From assembly GCA_020347585.1 (NCBI GenBank), contig CP070733.1, positions 1,287,327-1,295,360 of the forward strand: 8,034 bases of DNA, written 5' to 3'. Position 1 is the stretch's first letter. Every line of letters starts with the position of its first letter. The stretch comes from Pseudomonadota bacterium. GTDB taxonomy: Bacteria; Pseudomonadota; Gammaproteobacteria; CAMYNG01. This document shows, in pieces, positions 1 through 5,162 of the stretch. The position numbers and the translations under genes are program-made. The notes under the pieces were generated by a model. It was not told where the DNA came from, ran no database searches, and saw only the letters and a program-made list of their open reading frames with translations.

Positions 1-382
1 GTAAGGTAATATTGATTACCGCACCTGCGGTTGGGCACGGCCCACCGACGTTAATGGACACCTGTCCCGGAGCCGCAGGAGCAGCCGCATCGACAAACGC
101 TGGAGCTGCTCGGGTACTAATGGCCTTCTTGCCACCACTGTTGAGATCGGCGATTAGATCATAGCCTGCATCACATGCGCCGTTGGTCAGCGACATCCTC
201 GCTGCCGCAGCTCTGGTCAGGCGTACTCCATTCTCATGATTTTCAACGGCACTGCTGACTTTGCTGGATTTTATGTAGCCGTTGTAGGCTGGGATAGCGA
301 TCGCGGCGAGAATCCCGATGATCGCAACCACGACCATCAGTTCGATGAGGGTAAAGCCCTGAGATGCTTCGGCCTGCTTCAC
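1..382 (-). CDS. Type IV prepilin (PilA/PilE-like major or minor pilin), 3' end outside window
   Basis: A type IV pilin precursor, exported and cleaved by prepilin peptidase (PilD family), then assembled into a pilus. The 127 visible residues start VKQAEASQG, a short class III leader, followed by the cleavage site G9|F10 and the mature N-terminus FTLIELMVVVAIIGILAAIA, with the essential Glu at mature position 5. That hydrophobic helix is both membrane anchor and filament core. The globular part has Cys70 and Cys116, which could form a disulfide, and an Ala/Pro-rich stretch around residues 91-106. The frame stays open to base 2, so the C-terminus is missing. The GTG start is the only usual start codon between an in-frame TGA upstream and the cleavage site; GGGAG at 397-393 lies 10 bases ahead. 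A sigma-54 promoter lies upstream. The pilin family is certain; whether it is the major pilin cannot be told. Confidence 0.93.
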   Translation of the reverse strand, partial: MKQAEASQGFTLIELMVVVAIIGILAAIAIPAYNGYIKSSKVSSAVENHENGVRLTRAAAARMSLTNGACDAGYDLIADLNSGGKKAISTRAAPAFVDAAAPAAPGQVSINVGGPCPTAGAVINITL

Positions 383-449
383 TTCAAGTTTGCTCCCACT
401 GCATCAACCACTGGCCCTAAGCATCAGAAAAATCCATTTCGTGGTCTTT

Positions 450-479
450 GGCGTCGCTCTGGGGCCGGGAAGTGACGCC
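450..479 (-). other. Imperfect hairpin in the pilin 5' leader
   Basis: GGCGTCGCT (450-458) pairs with AGTGACGCC (471-479) with one mismatch, leaving a 12-base GC-rich loop. It falls within the predicted leader of the pilin mRNA, about 70-100 bases before the start codon. No T-run directly follows it on the minus strand, so it is not an intrinsic terminator. It could stabilise the mRNA or be chance. Confidence 0.3.
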
Positions 480-554
480 TATGGTCCAACAACTGCCCAA
501 ATGTGACGAATCTTGTCAGTATATGTGGAAAACCGAATGCTCGTGGTAGAAACA

Positions 555-570
555 AGCAGAAACCGTGCCA
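555..570 (-). promoter_or_regulatory. Sigma-54 (RpoN) -24/-12 promoter of the pilin gene
   Basis: Read on the minus strand the sequence is TGGCACG-GTTT-CTGCT. It matches the sigma-54 consensus TGGCACG-N4-TTGCW at all -24 positions and all but one of the -12 positions. The GG (569-568) and GC (557-556) doublets are separated by exactly 10 bases, the invariant spacing. The predicted start of transcription is near 543-545, giving a leader of about 160 bases before the GTG at 382. Pilin genes in many gammaproteobacteria are transcribed by RpoN with the PilS/PilR two-component system, which fits the downstream gene. The activator itself is not in the window. Confidence 0.82.
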
Positions 571-622
571 CCACAAAAGTCGTCTCGATCAGGGACTAGT
601 TTGACGAAGCGTACTTCTACGC

Positions 623-678
623 CTTTAGCGGCAGAATCTTGGGTTTCTTTAGCTATGCTGAACAATGAAACGCTAAAG
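623..678. repeat. Three copies of CTTTAGCG motif at 24-base intervals, candidate activator sites
   Basis: CTTTAGCG occurs at 623-630, CTTTAGCT at 647-654 and the inverted form CGCTAAAG at 671-678. The starts are exactly 24 bases apart. The second and third copies make an 8-bp inverted repeat, TCTTTAGC (646-653) with GCTAAAGA (672-679). The block lies about 80-135 bases upstream of the predicted sigma-54 start site, where enhancer-binding activators usually bind. I infer a possible PilR-type or other regulator site; the motif is not one I recognise as a known operator. Confidence 0.4.
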
Positions 679-730
679 AGGAACGGTCACATAAATTTCA
701 CTGTGTGATCCGGATTTACAAGACTTTGTT

Positions 731-767
731 CTTGTTGTCGATTCCCTATTTGTGAATAACCAACAAG
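731..767. repeat. Inverted repeat just downstream of glmS
   Basis: CTTGTTG (731-737) and CAACAAG (761-767) are perfect 7-base arms. An inner ATTC/GAAT pairing extends the hairpin across an internal loop. It begins about 20 bases past the glmS stop, where the end of the glm transcript is expected. The minus-strand sequence after it is AACAAAG, with no T-run, so it is at best a poor intrinsic terminator or a 3'-end stabilising structure. Confidence 0.3.
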
Positions 768-823
768 GTCTAAACTAGAAGCGAAGGCTATTCGACAGTC
801 ACCGATTTGGCGAGGTTGCGCGG
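763..823. other. attTn7: attTn7 target region, apparently unoccupied
   Basis: The last codons of glmS encode DVDQPRNLAKSVTVE, and the bases (CAGCCGCGCAACCTC... on the minus strand) closely resemble the E. coli glmS end bound by the Tn7 protein TnsD. Tn7 inserts about 23-25 bases past the stop, which here would be near 763-765. No Tn7 end sequence (TGTGGGCGGACAA) is visible between there and the pilin gene. The target is inferred from conservation; use by a Tn7-like element is not shown. Confidence 0.5.
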
Positions 824-2614
824 CTGATCGACATCGGTGCCTTTAAGCACTGCAACGTGATAAGCCAGCAGTTGCAGCGGCACGCTGTACACGATGGGTG
901 CGGTGCTGGGACAGATATCGGAGAGGGTCAGGTTTTGGTAGTTATCGAGGCCTATCTTCACATTCTGGTCGCTGAACAGAAACAACTCGCCGCCGCGCGC
1001 CCGCACTTCCTGCAGGTTGGAGAGCACCTTGTCGAGCAGCGGGTCCTGCGGCAACGCGCAGACCACCGGCATCTCGGCATCCACCAAGGCCAGTGGGCCG
1101 TGCTTGAGCTCTCCGGCAGGATAGGCCTCGGCGTGGATGTATGAGATCTCCTTGAGCTTTAACGCGCCCTCCATTGCCACCGGGTAGAAAGTGCCACGCC
1201 CCAGGAACAATGCGTTGTGCTTGTCGCCAAATTCGTTGGCCATGTCCCGGATGGCATCGTCCAGCTGCAGCACTACCTCGACCTGACGCGGTAGCGCCCG
1301 CAGTTCCTCAACCAGTATTTGCTCCTGGTCGGCGCTCATACCGTGACGACGAGCGAGCGCCAACACCAGCAGCCGCAGGGCAACCAGCTGGGTGGTGAAT
1401 GCCTTGGTGGAAGCAACGCCTATCTCGGGACCAGCGCGGGTCATCAGAGCAACATCGGATTCGCGCACTAGCGAGCTTTCCGGCACATTGCAGATCACCA
1501 GGCTGCCGACATAACCCATGTCGGCAGCGGCGCGCAGTGCCGCTAGCGTGTCAGCCGTCTCGCCCGACTGGGAAATGGTGACAAACAGTGTGCCGTCTGG
1601 CACCACCACCGGGCGGTAGCGAAACTCGCTGGCAACTTCCACGCTACAAGGTATTCCAATCTCTTCCAACCAGTAGCGTGCCACCAGCCCGGCATGGTAA
1701 CTGGTACCGCAGGCAATGATGTGCACGCCGCGCGTTTGATCGAGCAAAGCCTTGGCCTCGTGGCCGAAGCTCTCTTCAAGGAGGCGGCCCTTGTAGACAC
1801 GGCCTTCGAGCGTTTCGGCGATGACACCGGGCTGCTCGAAGATTTCCTTGAGCATGTAGTGGTGGTAGGGGCCCTTGTCGGCCGCGGTGGCGGCAAGATT
1901 CGATTCGTGCAGTGCACGCGTGACTTCGTTGCCATCCCGGTCGAAGACCGTAACACCGTTACGGCGAATCTCGGCAATGTCGCCTTCCTCGAGGAATATG
2001 AAGTTGCGCGTCACGGGAAGCAATGCGAACACGTCCGAGGCAATGAAATTCTCGCCGGCACCAATGCCAACCACTAGCGGACTGCCGGCGCGCGCCACCA
2101 CCATGCGATCGGGATCGTCGGGATTGACCACCGCCAGCGCGTATGCGCCCAGCAGTTGCTCGGTGGCAGTCTGCACCGCGGTGATCAGATCAGGTTCAAC
2201 CGCCAGCAGGTCGGCCAGCAAGTGCGCAATGACTTCGGTGTCGGTATCGGAGGTGAACTCATAACCACTTTTGGACAAAGCGTCGCGCAGCTGGGCATGG
2301 TTTTCGATGATACCGTTGTGGACGATGGCGACTTTCTCGCCACTCATGTGCGGGTGGGCGTTGCGCTCGGCGGGAATACCATGGGTCGCCCAGCGCGTGT
2401 GGGCGATGCCCAGCTCGCCCTCCACGGGTGTGGCATCGAGGCGCGCCTGCAACTCGGCTACCTTTCCAACCGCGCGGATGCGCTGCAGGTGCGCATTGGC
2501 ATCACGGATCGCAATGCCGGCCGAGTCGTAACCACGATACTCCAGCCGGCGCAGCCCTTCCATCAGCACCGGCACCACGTCCCGTTGTGCAATTGCACCG
2601 ACTATTCCACACAT
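788..2614 (-). CDS. glmS: Glutamine--fructose-6-phosphate aminotransferase (isomerizing)
   Basis: GlmS makes glucosamine-6-phosphate from fructose-6-phosphate and glutamine in the cytoplasm, the first committed step to UDP-GlcNAc. The protein has 608 residues, the usual length (E. coli 609 with Met). The N-terminal class II glutaminase domain (about 2-240) begins MCGIVGA, with Cys2 as nucleophile after Met removal, HTRWATHG at 72-79 and SDTDTE at 122-127. Two SIS sugar isomerase domains follow: the first (about 285-425) has CGTS at 302-305, SQSGET at 348-353 and STKAFTTQ at 402-409; the second (about 457-598) has GRGTFYPVAMEGALKLKE and KHGP at 504-507. The tail RNLAKSVTVE carries the conserved C-terminal Lys. 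The ATG is supported by AAGGA 10 bases upstream. It follows glmU by 68 bases and is probably cotranscribed with it. No glmS ribozyme is evident. Confidence 0.99.
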   Translation of the reverse strand: MCGIVGAIAQRDVVPVLMEGLRRLEYRGYDSAGIAIRDANAHLQRIRAVGKVAELQARLDATPVEGELGIAHTRWATHGIPAERNAHPHMSGEKVAIVHNGIIENHAQLRDALSKSGYEFTSDTDTEVIAHLLADLLAVEPDLITAVQTATEQLLGAYALAVVNPDDPDRMVVARAGSPLVVGIGAGENFIASDVFALLPVTRNFIFLEEGDIAEIRRNGVTVFDRDGNEVTRALHESNLAATAADKGPYHHYMLKEIFEQPGVIAETLEGRVYKGRLLEESFGHEAKALLDQTRGVHIIACGTSYHAGLVARYWLEEIGIPCSVEVASEFRYRPVVVPDGTLFVTISQSGETADTLAALRAAADMGYVGSLVICNVPESSLVRESDVALMTRAGPEIGVASTKAFTTQLVALRLLVLALARRHGMSADQEQILVEELRALPRQVEVVLQLDDAIRDMANEFGDKHNALFLGRGTFYPVAMEGALKLKEISYIHAEAYPAGELKHGPLALVDAEMPVVCALPQDPLLDKVLSNLQEVRARGGELFLFSDQNVKIGLDNYQNLTLSDICPSTAPIVYSVPLQLLAYHVAVLKGTDVDQPRNLAKSVTVE

Positions 2615-2682
2615 CTGTTTTGATTCCTTAATATACGCGACGGGTGATTGCGGGTGTCTAAGGCTTCACCGCTCACCCTCAA

Positions 2683-4053
2683 TCACTTTTTCTTCACCGG
2701 CCGTTTCCAGCCGGGCAATGTGACCTGCTTGCTCCGACTCAGCGTCAGTTCCTGCGGCGGCACGTCACGGGTGATGGTCGAACCCGCGCCGATTGTTGCG
2801 CTATCGCCGACCTTAACCGGTGCCACCAGTTGCGTATCGGAGCCGATGAATACGTCGTCGCCAATATCGGTACGATGTTTGTTGGCGCCGTCGTAGTTGC
2901 AGGTGATCGTGCCGGCGCCAACATTGACTCGCGCGCCCACCGAGCTATCGCCGACATAGCTCAGGTGATTGATCTTGCTCTTGTTACCCACTTGGCTGTT
3001 CTTGATCTCGACGAAGTTGCCAACGTGTGTTTCGGCAGCCAACACCGTGCCGGGGCGGATTCGCGAGTACGGCCCGATGCGGCTGTGGTCACCGATGCGC
3101 GCCTCCTCGATGACACTCATGGGCAGCACCTCGACACCGTCGCCGATCTCGACGTCGCGCAATACACATCCTGCGCCGATCGTCACGCCGCTGCCGAGCA
3201 ACACCTTGCCTAGCAGAACAACGTTGACGTCGAGCGTAACGTCCCGACCCACCTCGACCTCACCGCGGATATCGATGCGCGCCGGGTCCATCAGGGTTAC
3301 GCCCTGTGTCATTAGCACCTCGGCGCAGCGTTCCTGGTAAACCCGTTCTAGATGCGCCAGTTGGGACTTGCTGTTCACGCCCAGCACCTCGTCGACATCG
3401 TGCGGATGCATGGCCTTGATTTTCACACCGTCGGCTACGGCCAGCGCAACAATGTCGGTCAGATAATACTCGCCCTGCGCATTGTCGTTGTCCAGTTTGT
3501 CCAGCCAGGCGCGCAGGCGACTCACGCTCACCGCCAGGATACCGGTGTTGACCTCGCCGATCTGGCGCTCGGCCTCGCTGGTGTCCTTTTGCTCGCGTAT
3601 GGCCGTCACCTCGCCGTCCGCGTCGCGGATGATGCGACCGTAGCCAGTGGGGTCAGTGAGGTTAACGGTCAGCAGCCCCAGGGTCTGCGTATCGGCGAGG
3701 TTGACCAGCCGCGCCAGCGTGTCCTGTCCGGTCAGCGGCACATCGCCATACAGCACCAGCAACACGGCCTCATCTGACAACTCATGCACGCCCTGTGCCA
3801 CCGCATGCCCGGTGCCGAGTTGCTCGGCCTGCTCGGCCCAGATGATGTCATCGCCGGGGACATTGTCCACAACACGTTGCCCGCCGTGGCCATAGACCAC
3901 CACCAGACGCTCCGGACGCAGGGCGCGTGCGGTGTCGAGAACGTGCTGCAGCAGTGGTCGCGCACCAAGCGGGTGCAGGACCTTGGGCAGGTCGGACTTC
4001 ATGCGGGTGCCCTGGCCCGCGGCCAGTACAATGACGTTCAATGCGGTGGGCAT
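2683..4053 (-). CDS. glmU: Bifunctional UDP-N-acetylglucosamine pyrophosphorylase / glucosamine-1-phosphate N-acetyltransferase
   Basis: GlmU performs the last two steps to UDP-GlcNAc: acetyl transfer from acetyl-CoA to glucosamine-1-phosphate, then uridylylation with UTP. At 456 residues it equals E. coli GlmU in length. The N-terminal uridylyltransferase domain (1-228) has the nucleotide-binding LAAGQGTRM (10-18), Lys24 in DLPK, QLGTGHA (78-84) and the metal ligands Asp104 (YGDVP) and Asn227. The C-terminal left-handed beta-helix (about 250-456) shows hexapeptide repeats. It keeps the acetyltransferase residues Arg333, Lys351, His363, Tyr366, Asn377, NYDG (386-389) and Lys392. The tail WKRPVKKK is also E. 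coli-like. The Shine-Dalgarno is weak, with no good purine run within 5-12 bases of the ATG, but the start matches family N-termini. The gap ahead holds a palindrome that may regulate it. Confidence 0.99.
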   Translation of the reverse strand: MPTALNVIVLAAGQGTRMKSDLPKVLHPLGARPLLQHVLDTARALRPERLVVVYGHGGQRVVDNVPGDDIIWAEQAEQLGTGHAVAQGVHELSDEAVLLVLYGDVPLTGQDTLARLVNLADTQTLGLLTVNLTDPTGYGRIIRDADGEVTAIREQKDTSEAERQIGEVNTGILAVSVSRLRAWLDKLDNDNAQGEYYLTDIVALAVADGVKIKAMHPHDVDEVLGVNSKSQLAHLERVYQERCAEVLMTQGVTLMDPARIDIRGEVEVGRDVTLDVNVVLLGKVLLGSGVTIGAGCVLRDVEIGDGVEVLPMSVIEEARIGDHSRIGPYSRIRPGTVLAAETHVGNFVEIKNSQVGNKSKINHLSYVGDSSVGARVNVGAGTITCNYDGANKHRTDIGDDVFIGSDTQLVAPVKVGDSATIGAGSTITRDVPPQELTLSRSKQVTLPGWKRPVKKK

Positions 4054-4089
4054 AAACTGTCTGTCAATCCGTTACGCTCTCTCGCCCCG

Positions 4090-4104
4090 GGGTAAACTTT
4101 ACCC
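4090..4104. promoter_or_regulatory. Perfect 15-base palindrome ahead of glmU, candidate operator
   Basis: GGGTAAA-C-TTTACCC is a perfect inverted repeat with 7-base arms and a single central base. It sits in the 82-base gap between the FKBP gene and glmU, 37 bases before the glmU ATG. A one-base centre suits a dimeric DNA-binding protein better than an RNA hairpin. An overlapping CCCCGGGG lies at 4085-4092. I do not recognise the regulator; the arms do not match the NagC site that controls glmUS in E. coli, as I remember it. Confidence 0.4.
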
Positions 4105-4135
4105 GCGACACCTCCCTCGGGGGGATGGGGACGGG

Positions 4136-4630
4136 CTAGTGTAGCAGGCCCGGCACGGAGCCATCCGCCACCTGGCCTGTACCGACCTCTTCCTTGGTGG
4201 CCTCTCGTATATCCTTGATTTCTATTTTGAACGTAATTGCCTGACCTGCCAACGGGTGATTGCCGTCCAGGGTAATTTTGCCATCGGCAATTCGAATGAC
4301 CCGCATGGTAATGGTTTCTCCCTGCGAGTTCTCGAACATGGCCTCGGCCCCCATGTGGCGGTAGTCAGGCGGCACGTTGTCGATGTCGTCGGTGTAGGTC
4401 AGCGCCGGGTCGGGATTGCCGAAGGCCTCGTCGACGCCAAGGTTAACGTCGATCTCGTCACCCGCAACATGGCCTTCCAGCGTCTGCATGATCTTGGGAA
4501 AGATGCGATCGTCGACGCCGTGTACGTAGTGGATGGGCAGATCGGACTGCTCCACCACCGCGCCGTCCTGATCAAGAATACGGTAGGTGAACGAAACCAC
4601 CATGTGGTCTCTGACGCTGTTGTCACTCAT
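4136..4630 (-). CDS. SlyD-like FKBP-type peptidyl-prolyl cis-trans isomerase
   Basis: A cytoplasmic proline isomerase and probable folding helper of the SlyD/SlpA branch. With the ATG at 4630 it has 164 residues. The split FKBP domain (about 8-71 and 122-145) surrounds an insert-in-flap chaperone domain (about 72-121). SlyD-like marks are VVSFTYRI near the start, HYVHG (34-38), LEGHVAGD (51-58), DEAFG (67-71), LDGNHPLAGQ (121-130) and IREATKEE (141-148). Unlike E. coli SlyD it lacks the His/Cys-rich metal-binding tail. The usual PGLE-type loop reads FPKIMQTLEG. The start at 4630 is preferred because GGGAGA lies six bases upstream. An in-frame TTG at 4651 would add seven residues, but it falls in the terminator's T-run. 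The gene lies between atpC and glmU, where E. coli has none. The family call is firm; substrate and activity are not shown. Confidence 0.93.
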   Translation of the reverse strand: MSDNSVRDHMVVSFTYRILDQDGAVVEQSDLPIHYVHGVDDRIFPKIMQTLEGHVAGDEIDVNLGVDEAFGNPDPALTYTDDIDNVPPDYRHMGAEAMFENSQGETITMRVIRIADGKITLDGNHPLAGQAITFKIEIKDIREATKEEVGTGQVADGSVPGLLH

Positions 4631-4649
4631 CTCTGTTCTCCCTAGTGAC

Positions 4650-4673
4650 AAAAAGGGCAGTGGTGACTGCCCT
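4650..4673 (-). terminator. Intrinsic terminator of the ATP synthase operon
   Basis: On the minus strand AGGGCAGT-CACC-ACTGCCCT forms a perfect 8-bp GC-rich stem with a four-base loop. Five T's follow, the first shared with the last stem base. It starts 30 bases after the atpC stop, exactly where the atp operon should end. It ends about seven bases before the Shine-Dalgarno of the FKBP gene, so downstream expression needs read-through or a promoter very close by. Confidence 0.85.
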
Positions 4674-4703
4674 CGTTGCCGCTAGTACCTGGTAGCGCGC
4701 CGG

Positions 4704-5132
4704 TCAGGAACGCTTGGTCTTTTTACGCAGACGCTGAATCGTCTGTAGTTGGGCTACCGCCTCGGCTAACTCGGCCTGCGCCTTGGCGAATTCCATCTCG
4801 CCAGTGCGATCCTTGAGCGCCTGTTCAGCGTGCTGCTTCGCCTCGAGCGCCGCCGCCTCATCAATGTCATGGGCGCGTAGCGCGGTATCCGAAAGCACGG
4901 TGACGGTGTGTGCTTGAACCTCTAGCATACCGCCCGAAACGTAAAAGGTCTCTTCCTGCCCGCCTTCCCTGACTACCCGCACCTCACCTGGCTTGAGCGG
5001 CGTCATCATGGGCGCGTGGCGCGGATAGATACCGACCTCTCCCATCTTGGCCGGCGCCACCAACATCTCGGCGGTGCCTGAGAAGATCTCCGCCTCCGCG
5101 CTGACGATATCCACGTGCATGGTCATTGCCAT
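4704..5132 (-). CDS. atpC: F1-ATP synthase epsilon subunit
   Basis: Epsilon is part of the central stalk of the F1F0 ATP synthase; it couples gamma to the c-ring and inhibits ATP hydrolysis. The protein has 142 residues, near the usual 135-140. Residues 1-86 form the beta-sandwich domain, with MAMTMHVDIVSAE at the start, GEVGIYPRHAP (31-41), YVSGGMLEVQ (64-73) and VTVLSDTA (77-84). Residues 88-138 form the two-helix C-terminal domain, rich in Ala and Glu, with a basic end (RLRKKTKRS) suited to contact the acidic DELSEDD segment of beta. GGAGGA lies seven bases before the ATG. The gap after atpD is 30 bases, and a terminator follows, making this the last gene of the operon. Confidence 0.99.
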   Translation of the reverse strand: MAMTMHVDIVSAEAEIFSGTAEMLVAPAKMGEVGIYPRHAPMMTPLKPGEVRVVREGGQEETFYVSGGMLEVQAHTVTVLSDTALRAHDIDEAAALEAKQHAEQALKDRTGEMEFAKAQAELAEAVAQLQTIQRLRKKTKRS

Positions 5133-5162
5133 GAACTGTTCCTCCGATTCAGGCTGCGCTCA

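Larger units (their letters stand above)
383..787. other. Gene-free region between glmS and the pilin gene
   Basis: No convincing open reading frame, tRNA or mobile-element end was seen. The stretch nearest glmS is about 40% GC (661-780), clearly below the flanking genes. It holds the post-glmS inverted repeat, the CTTTAGCG repeats, the sigma-54 promoter and the pilin leader hairpin, each listed separately. It thus appears to be a 3' end plus a long pilin control region, not a decayed gene. Confidence 0.7.

Noticed and set aside
236..475. Open frame of 79 codons on the plus strand over the pilin 5' end.
   Set aside because: It is antisense to the prepilin leader and helix, which are unmistakable on the minus strand.
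601..629. TTGACG-N17-TTTAGC on the plus strand as a sigma-70 promoter.
   Set aside because: The -10 is poor and no plausible plus-strand gene lies downstream before glmS.
2631..2664. Promoter-like TAGACA-N19-TATATT ahead of glmS on the minus strand.
   Set aside because: The spacing is too long, and the start site would fall past the Shine-Dalgarno, about 10 bases before the ATG. Cotranscription with glmU is more likely.
2644..2686. Inverted repeat GTGATTG / CAATCAC followed by TTTTTCTT on the plus strand, resembling a terminator.
   Set aside because: The T-run is the Lys codons at the end of glmU read in antisense, the loop is 29 bases, and no plus-strand gene needs terminating. On the minus strand no T-run follows it.
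4631..4651. In-frame TTG at 4651 as start of the FKBP protein (adds seven residues).
   Set aside because: It lies in the T-run of the terminator with no ribosome binding site, while the ATG at 4630 has GGGAGA at good spacing.
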